The notes under the pieces: generated by a model | What the model saw: the letters and a program-made list of their open reading frames with translations, nothing else | Databases searched by the model: none | What the model was told of the DNA's origin: nothing | Assembly (NCBI GenBank): GCA_036897625.1 | Contig: JAYMTA010000147.1 | Coordinates: 1 to 37,118, forward strand | Length of the DNA: 37,118 bases | Reading direction: 5' to 3' | From: Pelargonium cotyledonis | Lineage: Eukaryota > Streptophyta > Magnoliopsida > Geraniales > Geraniaceae | In this document: positions 12,201 through 21,500 of the stretch, piece after piece | Numbering within the stretch: position 1 is the stretch's first letter | Layout: the number at the start of each line of letters is the position of its first letter | Translations under genes and position numbers: made by a program

Positions 12201-13248
12201 CCTCAGCCATGATACTCATACTACTGTCATGGAAAGTTCGAGGTCTCGGATCAGTAGCCAAGAAAAGGAATATCAGCCACTTAATCTCAAAAACTAAAGC
12301 GGACGTGGCACTTATACAGATCAGGCGGCTTCCCTCCCGACTAATCAGACTTAGGGATTATGTTACAGTTCTATCTTTCTACTTTGTTTTTTTCGTGGTG
12401 TATGCACTCTTGCCGCTTGCGCTTTGCAAACGCGCAAGTTTTTTTATCAATAAAAGAACAATTGCTTACATAAAGAAAGTAACTCAATCATATAGAGTAA
12501 ATATCATACATACCAAGTAATAACAATACTACTATTGATCTTTATTGAATGATAACATAACAACAATCATGCAAATAATTACTACACTCAAATGTGCAAT
12601 AGAAAACTTAGAAGGAGGAAGCAGAGGAACAAAAAGAAGTAGAACAAATTACCTTGTTAAAATTACAGCAGTGTTCTTCAAGACGGGCAAATGATTTGCT
12701 CCACTAGGAATAAAAACAGATCGGCAAACAAAAACATTACATCTGGAAGATACAGGCTTTATTGGTCCACGGAGACCGTTCAGGACATGACTCCAAGCAT
12801 CCTGTTGCTGCTGACGTGACATAAAAAAGGCATAAAAACTTGTCAGAATTACAAATTGGCAATTAATTCTTCAAATCAAAAAATATAAAAGCAATTAGAG
12901 ATGAATATGTAAGATATGCAAAGATCACACATAAAAAAATAAACAGATAAACTCCCACATCCAAAGTAAACCATATAGTTCATACCACAAAATGTGATGA
13001 AAGATCGATATGAGAAAAATGTGATCGCCCTTTTCCCATTATGCTCTGTTCAGTAAAAAAAAAAAGAGCATAAATGTAATCAGTCTTTTAGAATTCAATT
13101 AGAAGAAGAGGAAAAAAAACTCATAAGCAAAAGTATGATACTAGCGAACAAAATCACATACAGCATGATAGCCCTTGCATCCGTGACTATGGCGAATCCC
13201 AAAATCGCGGGATAGCTGCATGGAACAAGCATGGACCATTTCTGGAAG
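6232..13248 (-). CDS. MSL2: MscS-like plastid mechanosensitive channel (MSL2/MSL3 type), 13 coding exons, 622 aa
   Basis: Exons from 5' to 3' on the minus strand: 13248-13162 (ATG at 13239), 13045-12986, 12810-12653, 11426-11303, 11211-11114, 11027-10914, 9874-9814, 8957-8808, 8675-8565, 8339-8172, 8083-7970, 7326-7270, 6807-6232. Residues 1 to about 95 are Ser/His/Arg-rich and fit a plastid transit peptide. Membrane helices are visible at about 110-130, 156-172, 195-213 and 241-259. The pore helix [18 protein letters not shown] is at 264-281. It is followed by the conserved beta domain ([21 protein letters not shown]) and a soluble tail containing [18 protein letters not shown]. Plastid MSL channels relieve osmotic stress in the inner envelope and affect plastid size and division. 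The protein is some 50 residues shorter than I recall for the Arabidopsis MSL2/MSL3 proteins, mainly in the presumed transit peptide. MSL2 and MSL3 cannot be told apart here. Confidence 0.9.
7105..7195 (-). repeat. Possible tRNA-derived SINE in MSL intron 12
   Basis: On the minus strand a box-A-like TGGTTAAGCGAC (7172-7183) is followed about 45 bases later by a box-B-like GAGTCCAAATCCCAGC (7111-7126), the layout of a pol III promoter in a tRNA-derived SINE. It lies in the intron between the exons at 7326-7270 and 6807-6232, in gene-sense orientation. No 3' tail or target duplication was resolved. Confidence 0.45.
7796..7965 (+). mobile_element. tRNA-derived SINE abutting an MSL splice donor
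   Basis: A tRNA-like head starts near 7809, with box A TGGCGCAATTGTC (7815-7827) and box B GGTTCAAATCC (7858-7868). A run of 13 G follows (7878-7890), then a short body and an A-rich tail (7937-7965). The element is antisense to the MSL gene. TTACCA is found at 7790-7795 and at 7966-7971, and the right copy overlaps the exon/intron junction of the exon ending at 7970. The 5' and 3' arms do not pair as an acceptor stem, so this is not a functional tRNA gene. Confidence 0.6.
10219..10790 (+). mobile_element. Ty1/copia 3' remnant (RNase H end plus LTR) in an MSL intron
   Basis: With a few frameshifts the stretch reads as the end of a copia polyprotein: HSDADWA near 10219, a GNLVSWKKQK-like segment near 10263, a RSNAEAE segment near 10312, CELKW near 10353, then [14 protein letters not shown] near 10405-10450 and a FTKSL-like end near 10550-10570. 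Directly after it, from 10573, comes a TG-initiated segment of about 215 bases (TGTTGTATTTAGCAC start) with a TATA-like TATTTATAAG, ending around 10775-10790. This fits an LTR. The relic lies antisense in the intron between the exons at 11027-10914 and 9874-9814. The upstream part of the element is absent. Confidence 0.65.
11790..12465 (+). mobile_element. Internally deleted LINE in an MSL intron (ORF2 start joined to 3' UTR)
   Basis: From ATG 12209 the frame begins [14 protein letters not shown], the start of the apurinic-type endonuclease domain of plant LINE ORF2 (usual form SWNVRGLG, here Asn to Lys). It continues through [19 protein letters not shown] to about 12330. The sequence then passes directly into a typical LINE 3' end (TGCACTCTTGCCGCTTGCG, then ATCAATAAAA near 12448). 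Nearly all of the endonuclease and the whole reverse transcriptase are missing. The Pro/Ser-rich sequence at 11790-12200 fits the end of ORF1. It lies antisense in the intron between the exons at 12810-12653 and 11426-11303. Confidence 0.65.
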
Positions 13249-14237
13249 CTGTTTAAATGGAACAAGAAGTGCACTATCATAAGAAGCTCGGACTCAGTTC
13301 CCCCAGAACCAGGATATTAGATCTCCGTAGAAGTTGGGATAACACAAATGTTGCACAGTATCAAATACAGATGACACCTGTCAAATAAAACTGGCTTTCA
13401 GTATGTGGAAAGCAAACAAGGAAGAAGACCCAACCAAAACTACACACCAATGTTTCCAACTCTTAAAACTCCCGTAAACATTATCAGCCTAAGATTGAGA
13501 AAACCATCAGAGAGCATTACATCATAGCAAAAGCAGAACAGCTATAATAGTACAAACAAGTATTTTTTTCAAAAAAACAAACGCCAATTATAACAATAAA
13601 TTAAACTTTCAACTGCATTTTCTTGAAAATGCATGCATAGAACTGAAAGAGGCATTGCCATTCTGGGCATCCCTTTTGCAAATAGAGGGATACTATTACA
13701 ATTAATACCATTACACTATCAGATATTGCTTATGTACAAGCCTAGGGTTAAAAATCTGACCCCTCCAAGTAAGATCCAGCGACCAAAAACAGTATAATTT
13801 TCTGAAACTCTAAATTTCCCCCATTTTTTACTCTCTTTAGGCTAAAAGGGATTATAGAAACTTGAGTATAAAGAAATTATAAGCAAAATATCTTTAAATA
13901 TACCAAAATACTAGCAAACATAAAAAATTTCTTTCTTATCCACCAATTTCTCAGCAGCCAAACTAGACACACGGCGCAGATTTCGAGTTCGAATCAAACA
14001 AAATTGCGAAAACTGAGAATCAATATACTCAATCAATTACACCAAACTAAGCATAAAATACAGGAATAACCTAAAAACAAAGAAAAAAAAGTACTTTAGA
14101 TTCAGAACAGCTTCACTTTCTCGAGATGGAGAGCGCAATAGTTTCAGTTTCACCGAGAAAATGAACAAGGAGAGAAAAAATATCTGGAAAATTTGAGAAA
14201 ACATATAGAGTGCAGAGAAGAAGCAAAGAAGCCTTAC

Positions 14238-14400
14238 CTTGTGGAGCGAAGCAGTCAATATAATCTCTATCGCGGTGCTTTGAATTTGAGAATCTGGAAG
14301 GTGTGAAGAAAAAGACCAATGAGGTTGGGTTGCGCTAACGTGCGCGGGAGGGACTGCGTTTCCCATGTCAACGTGGCGAGATCTTGTCGCCTGGTTTAGG
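14238..14400 (-). other. Inferred 5' UTR exon and promoter-proximal region of the MSL gene
   Basis: On the minus strand a good splice donor (CACAAG/gtaagg) ends at 14238. The acceptor at 13249-13251 (tttaaacag) opens the exon holding the ATG, with only nine leader bases. The region from 14238 to about 14400 is CT-rich and GC-richer than the spacer beyond it. A leader intron of about 1 kb is therefore inferred; extra untranslated exons within it cannot be excluded. Confidence 0.5.
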
Positions 14401-15423
14401 ATTGTAAAATTCTTGTGGGTCCGCAATTTTACTGTTTAGAGTGTTACCAGTTCCCACTTTATGTGGCGCCTGGTTGCTTCTAAAGTGCGCCGTAGGAATA
14501 TCGCTACCTCCTCTCTGGTTTCCGCCTCACAAACTGCCAATAAAGGGTTTGGTCGGGTTTGTCTCCACTTATGTTAATGTGTACCCTCTAATACTATACA
14601 ATAACTTTTTGGGAATGACTTGATAGTTTTACTAGGTTGCGTCCCGTGCAGTTCCAAAGAATGTAGTCGTCCAATTGTATTTTTTTTGTCACAAAATAAG
14701 TGTTATGTTTAAAATTTATTTTTATTTTAAAATATTTTGTTTTATTTTTTTGAAAAAATAGTTATGCATGAATTATTAATAACTTTTTTATAATAAGTTA
14801 GTTAGTGCTTATTGAGTTTGTTGAAACACATGTTCATAAAAACGAAAAAATAAATATACAATATTAATTATTTTTTTCATAAATTTTCTCAGTATAGATT
14901 AGAGGACACGAATTTTGAGATAGAGTAGTGTTATACTTCGCTTGGGCCATCAATGTTCGTAGTGAGAGCATGAGTAATAGAAATCTAAAACAAAAATTGT
15001 GTTGTTTTCACTTTTTTTTTTTTTTAGCTTGTGTTGTTTTAACTTTAATAATTTATTAAAATGTTTTTATGTAATCATCTTATATACTTGAAACTTAATA
15101 TTTTTCTGCATGAACAATTATGATATAATTTTATCTATTATTTTTCTAGTCCAAAAGTTATCAATTTTCTCATGAATATACACTTAATTAATATTTATAA
15201 TACAAAGTTTACATGTTTATGAGTCAATTTAATTAATATTTTAAGAATAATTTAATTCACCAATTACAAATTGTTAATGATGTAGTAAAGATAATGTATT
15301 TTCTATTTCAAAATATCATCTTTGAGTTCACAATTTGGCCATATCTTGATAAATTTTTACCAACTGTAGGTTAAAATATAAAGTTTGTATGTCGATATAT
15401 ATATATAATCGGAAAATACTAAA

Positions 15424-15715
15424 TGTCATAAATTTTGTATAAAATTTGGTGTACAAAGTGACGTGACAGCTTACATGCCACATCTAATTTTCATATTTTG
15501 TGATTTAAAATTAAGTTTTAACGAATACAAACCCGATATATATGATACCACCACCCTCTCATGAATTTCTGGCGCGGAGCCTCCGGTTTATTAAACCTAC
15601 TGTATACATGGCGCATTGTAATTTGGCCAACTCATCAATAAAGAAATTGATGTATCATTTCTCTTTGTTTGACACATTATTTTGTATAACTTTTTTTATA
15701 CAAAATTTTGTACAT
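15424..15715. mobile_element. MITE-like inverted-repeat element
   Basis: AAATTTTGTATAAAA at 15430-15444 is repeated in perfect inverted orientation at 15694-15708. The similarity extends imperfectly outward and inward for about 30 bases, including GTAC on both arms. The interior has no ORF and contains GTGACGTGACAGC followed by ATGCCACATC. The size of about 290 bp fits a MITE. The arms are AT-rich and no target duplication was fixed, so the ends are approximate. Confidence 0.45.
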
Positions 15716-16306
15716 ATAACATTCATCTTATATAATCAATTGTACTTCATACACTTTGATTATAATAGATGAAAACTTTTAGATTAAGGAAAAAATTATT
15801 AAAAATTACTAATTGTGAATAAATTTTTTGAAGTTATGCCTCTCTAAGATTATCACTTGGACAGTGGTTGAGAATCTCCACTCGTGCCCAAAAACAATTG
15901 GTTGCATTTTAAAATCTAAAATGCTTTTTTAAACACTCAAAATTATTTCCTTAAAAAGTCATTTGAATCATTAATTATCAAGTAGCCAAAGATATAGCAA
16001 TCTTTAAGCACACAAACCCACAAGTTGTTGAATAATTGATTCAAGGTTCCGACATTGTCTAACAAAAATTGAATTTTATATAATGAATTTTTAATATATA
16101 TATATAAAAGAAAATACAAAAAGTTATGTTCGTGTCACCAATTTATAATATTATAATCAATTTATCTCTAACGGCCGCCATTGTTATTCATATCGTAAAT
16201 CCTCATTATCCTCACAAACACAAGATTTTATCTGTCGCGAATTAAATGTGTATAGTGTTTGACGTGGGAAAAGTCATGATTTTATTGGCCATTTACACCG
16301 ACGGTT

Positions 16307-16388
16307 CGGTGGTGTGAATTTTTGTTTGTGAAAACCAAAAATGAGGTCGGTGGTGTGAATTTTTGTTTGTGAAAACCAATAATGAGGG
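16307..16388. repeat. 41-bp tandem duplication, two copies
   Basis: A unit beginning CGGTGGTGTGAATTTTTG starts at 16307 and again at 16348. The two copies are nearly identical, with one visible substitution in ACCAAAAATGAG versus ACCAATAATGAG. It is a local duplication with no evident function. Confidence 0.85.
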
Positions 16389-18064
16389 TAAAAAATTCAT
16401 GGTAACGAAGGGAGGTGGCTTTCTCATCCTATCAAAATGGAAAGGGACTTGGGATGGGATAATAACGGACAAATTTTGGAGCCAAGTAATTTGATTGCAC
16501 GTCAAAATTGAACCGTCTCATCTCATATTTTGTTGCTATTATAATTGGACAAACCAAAAAAGCAACGTGTTTTCGATGACCAGTGACCACCACCACATGA
16601 ACTGTATCAAGCAAGCAAGCTGCGTGTCAAATACGAACAGTGCTCATGGTCTTACCACATGTGTGTAAATTAGCTCAACCTCTGGGCTTTTTGCCTTAGG
16701 TTTGGGATCCATTACTTCTTTTATTGGGCCTTGTCTTCTAATCTGGCGTTTAGGATGCATTTTGGATTGAAAAGAATATTTTAAAATCGATTTCAAGTTC
16801 AGATAAATTTTAGATTTTTAATGTAAAATGAGCGATTTTTTTTTTGCGAGTCAATCTCACTATGTATTCTGGTGGGTTTTGATTGACCTTTAGCACGCTT
16901 GGTTTTGGACTTACCTTTACAATGTATATGTTATATTGTAGCCTACAAGCTGCATATAATTATCGAGTGAAAAAAACTTACTTTCATATATTTGTAAAAT
17001 TCTTATTGAGACGAAAAATGAGGAAATGTATTTGTTATAGTCGAAACTACTAAGCCTACAAGGTTACAATTGCATGAGTGCAAGAGTATTTATAGATTTG
17101 TCATTTCCCGCATGTGCATTGGCCTTATCCGTACAAGTAACGAAGAACATACGAAAGTTTTGGAAAATAATTTTCGGGCACTCGTGCGAAACCCATTCTT
17201 ACCACAAGTTTTGAATAATATGGATGTGATCCGTCATTATCTATCTTTACTATAGAAAGTAAAAAGGTAGTAGCAAATCCTTGTGAAATACTAAAACGAA
17301 AAAAAAAGAAGGCTTGCTACATATGCATCGTCCAAAACAACGATTTCTACCGGTTGTAGCAAAAAAAGTTCGTATGAGTCGAAATAAGAAAAAGAGATGC
17401 GCTAATATACTTAGATTCTATGGATAAAGGATCTATTTAATAGAGGAAGCGCCCGTAAGGATCTATATCAATTTGTGAGGTTTTGAGTCAAGTTGAGACG
17501 ATAAGTCCGTTCGATAAAACACAAAGCTTGAGATAATCTGGAGCACCTACTTCAAATCCGTGGTGATGGATTTACTTGAAATATCTCCTTTTCTCAATCA
17601 TAGACTTATGGATACTATTTGTTGCCTGATTTATTAAATTGTTCTACTATTTTCTTTCATACTGGGTGTAGTTACAAATTGTTTTGTAAATTATTCACTA
17701 CCATGTGTCCCATTTTTTTCCTTCTTCTTATTTTATAATTATTGATACACGTCAACTCAATATTTTATTTCTAATACACGTTTCATTTTTCATTTCTCTA
17801 CTTTACAGTTCGAGAAAAAAATGGTCGGAAGCATCGCCGGAGCCTGGCCGAGCCGGCCCCAACTGGCTAAGGGCTTAAGGCTTAACACAGCAACGAAGAG
17901 CCATAACCCATAAGGCCATTGGTGTTAGGGCGCAAGAAAAGAAGCCATTTGGGGCCTACTAGGTTAGTTGCCACAATTATAAAAAAAGAGGGGGTCATTT
18001 CCCTAATTTTTGAATTCTTTTGGGTATATTTTTCAAAAAAACCCAAAGTAGAAAAGGAAAGAGA

Positions 18065-18075
18065 GGACCGTTAGA
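18065..18075 (-). promoter_or_regulatory. Candidate mitosis-specific activator (MSA) element upstream of KIN4C
   Basis: The minus strand reads TCTAACGGTCC, matching ten of eleven positions of the MSA consensus YCYAACGGYYA bound by three-repeat MYB factors of G2/M genes. It is about 480 bases upstream of the kinesin ATG, and a perfect G-box CACGTG is at 18081-18086. A mitotic kinesin is a plausible MSA target; the match itself is sequence-only evidence. Confidence 0.45.
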
Positions 18076-18548
18076 CGAAGCACGTGAAAGTCACGGGACT
18101 GTACATTTGAATTCGGATCTGGGCGCCATTCCTTCAATTCAGTTTAATTAATATCCAATTATTTATATTGTCTTTCAAAATCGGTCTCTGCATATTTCTG
18201 TCTCTTCCTCAATTCAAAATCCAACAAAGGGGAAGAAAAAAAAAAAACCCTCGCTCGCCCCCAAACCGCACGCTTCCCTCATCTCCGTCTCCTTCCTCAC
18301 GCCTCAGATCGATCCTTCTCAGCTCTGTATGCTCTCTCTCCCATTTTTTTTGCTTTAATTTTCGAATTTTTGTCCAACATTTTGAAATCAATTTGACCTA
18401 TTTGTTGTTCGGTTCTCCAATTTTGATGATTTGAAGCCACAAGTCTTGTGCGCTTCACGATTCTCTCTTGTGTGTGTGTGTGTGTATTTATATGTTTTGT
18501 TAGGGTTGTATATTGAATTTCAATCGGTTTGTTGTGTGAAGTTTGGAG

Positions 18549-21500
18549 ATGGAGAATTCTGAATGCGTGAGAGTTGCCGTCAACATTAGGCCTCTTATCA
18601 CTCCGGAGCTTTTGAATGGCTGTACAGATTGCATCACCGTTGTTCCTGGTGAACCTCAGGTATTGCATTTACATTTTGTATCATTTTTAAATGGATGTTA
18701 CAGTAGGGTTTTATTGAGCTCTTGTGATGTAATTTGGTATAGTTAACAAGTTTTGATTTTGGATTGAGAGTCATAGAGTGTTTAAAATATTGACATTTGT
18801 GATTTGATGTGGTTGGGGGATGTGTGCAGGTGCAAATCGGGTCACATTCCTTCACGTATGATTTTGTTTATGGAAGTTCTGGAAAACCTTCTAGAGTGAT
18901 ATATGATGACTGTGTTGCACCGTTGGTAGAGGCTCTATTTCACGGTTATAATGCGACTGTGCTTGCATATGGACAGGTTTGACATTTAATTCTCGTTTCC
19001 TCAGTTTGCTCTGGTTTTGTCACCACCTAACAGATTTTATTTGTTTTCTTCCGTTGTGCTGAAGACGGGTTCTGGGAAAACGTATACAATGGGGACTAAC
19101 TATAGTGATGCAGAAAGCAATAGTGGAATTATACCTAAAGTTATGGAGAACATATATGCAAAAGTTGAGGCTTTAAAAAACTCCACAGAGTTTCTGATAA
19201 GGGTGTCCTTTATTGAGGTAAAAGATGTTTTAGTTGAGATTTAATGTTTTTTCTTTCTGTGTAATGTGAAGTTTGTACTTACATGCAAGTTATTTATTTG
19301 TGTACCAGATTTTTAAGGAAGAAGTGTTTGACTTGCTTGACCCAAATTCACCGGCATTGAGCAAAGGAGAAGGTGCACATTTAGCAAAGCTTGCTGTGCC
19401 AGCAAGAGTGCCAATACAAATAAGAGAAACAGTAAATGGAGGGATAACACTTGCTGGGGTGACAGAGGCAGAAGTCAGGACAAAGGAAGAGATGGCATCA
19501 AATCTCACACGTGGTTCTTTATCTCGTGCCACTGCAAGTACGAATATGAATAGTCAATCAAGGTGCTGACTCAAATAACTCGTTGTCCTCTGTTTTCTTG
19601 TTGTTCTCATTGTTTATGTTTTTTTTATTCATGATGTTTAGCTAGCGCTCCTACTCAAGTTGAGTTGAGGCCTCAAAAGTCTAATTTATTACATGTGGTT
19701 GTTATAATTATGATCTGGTTCTCATGTTGGCTAATCTAGATGACTGTTATATGTCTGGTATTTTCAAGTTTACATGCATTTCCCTGCCAATCTGAATTGT
19801 GTTGTACTTTTGAAAAGATCCTGGCACTAGATTTCGATACATAATGTTATTTAAAGAAGTTATGAAAAAAATGGAATAGTACGTTCACAATAGCATTGTG
19901 TACTTTTCATTGTTCTAACACATATGTGTCAATTATTGATTATATTATGGATAGATTTTATTATCATATATTTTGACGGTTGTTGTTAATTTTTCAAACA
20001 TGAAGGGCATGGCATATGCTCATTCTTTATCAACAAGTTACTTTTGTTGAGAATTTGTTTTCCAAGTCCTCTAATAACTATTGGAAAATGCCTTGAATTC
20101 AAATCTGGGTATAACTCCTTTTGTATCTTTGTGTTGTATTATATTACTCTTTGCTTTCTTATGTTACATAATATTTTTCCAATTTATTCTTTTAAGTGAT
20201 ATATATATATATATATATTTAATTCTTTTAATTTTTGCGTATCAGTCGCTCTCATGCAATCTTCACCATAACCATTGAGCAAAAGAAGATTGCTAGTGGC
20301 CCAACGGGGGTGACCAGTGATGATACCGGTGATGATATCTTATGTGCAAAACTGCATTTAGTGGACCTTGCTGGTTCTGAAAGGGCAAAACGGACAGGTG
20401 CAGATGGAATGCGATTTAAAGAAGGTATATCAAATTAATAAAATTAAAATTTTAAATCTAGTATAAGAGGCATCAAAATATTACGGGATATATGTATGTT
20501 CATTCTTACACAGTGGGTAATGGCTTTGTTATGGGATACTTGCAAGAATGAAGATCTTTAGCTCGTTGTTTTGGCTTTGTCATTCATATTATATATATTT
20601 TTTATTATCAGGAATCAGCATCAACAAAGGTTTATTGGCTCTTGGCAATGTAATAAGTGCCTTGGGAGATGAGAAGAAGCGCAAAGAAGGAGGCCATGTT
20701 CCTTACCGCGATAGTAAGTTAACACGTTTGTTACAGGTACATTCTTTTCCCTCCCTGTTACACCAAATATTTGTGCTTTGTTTTTACTGATAAAAATTCC
20801 AAGGCAGTTTCATTTTTTTTTTCTCTCTTTAAATGTTGATATTCTTACTATATTTTCAACTGGGTTTGATTTTAGCAAAATAGAGAGTGAGTGGTGCTTC
20901 AATTATGCTTGAAGATAGGAAATTACAAAAACTAGCCATTTTTTGGTACCTTGTATTTGTAATTAACAAAGACAGACTTAAAGGGATGTTAGGAATGCGT
21001 CCAAAGGGACTTCTAAAGCACAAAAATGGTTGTAGCAGAGATGAAAATGTTTAGGTGCATGTGTGATAACACTAGAAATGATAAGATTAGGAATGTGACC
21101 ATTTGAGGAAAAGTTGGGGTAGCATCAATCGAAGATAAGATGCGCGTAAATTGTTCAAAGGGTTTCGGTCGTGGAGCACAGGGAGATTAATGATCCAGTG
21201 AGGAAAGGTGAGATAATTCAGTTAAGAGAAACTGAAAGGGGATAGGTGTAGACTTGAGTTAACATGGAATGAAATTGTGATGGAAAGACATGATAGCACG
21301 AAATAGAGTAGAGTGTAGGAAAATATGAGTACAAGATCTCAGCTTAAGGATTCATGTAGCCAACTCCAACATTGTTTGGGAAAAAGACTTGGCTGTTATT
21401 ATTGTACTTGGTTTTGTGTTATATTTTGATTTGCTTCTAGTATAATAATGTCTAATATTTGCAATGTGAATTTATAGGATTCTCTTGGAGGGAATAGCAA

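Larger units (their letters stand above)
14401..18064. other. AT-rich spacer between the divergent MSL and kinesin genes
   Basis: About 3.7 kb without a recognisable gene. Open frames here are short, AT-driven and lack family signatures. It holds a MITE-like inverted repeat (15424-15715) and a 41-bp tandem duplication (16307-16388). A block at about 17280-17580 of somewhat different composition was not recognised. Confidence 0.6.

Noticed and set aside
14371-14384. 14-mer ACGTGGCGAGATCT shared with 30329-30342, both upstream of genes
   Set aside because: A few 14-mer matches are expected by chance among all pairs in a 37-kb window, and the flanks are not similar.
16167-16177. Another MSA-like match, TCTAACGGCCG
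   Set aside because: It lies about 2.4 kb from the kinesin ATG inside repeat-bearing spacer, beyond the usual range of MSA elements.
18297-18668. Minus-strand open frame of 123 codons over the kinesin leader and first exon
   Set aside because: It is low-complexity and antisense to a recognised kinesin exon and its CT-rich leader.
20199-20220. TA dinucleotide run in a kinesin intron
   Set aside because: It is an ordinary intronic microsatellite; the same holds for the GT run near 18470 and the CA-type run near 31945.
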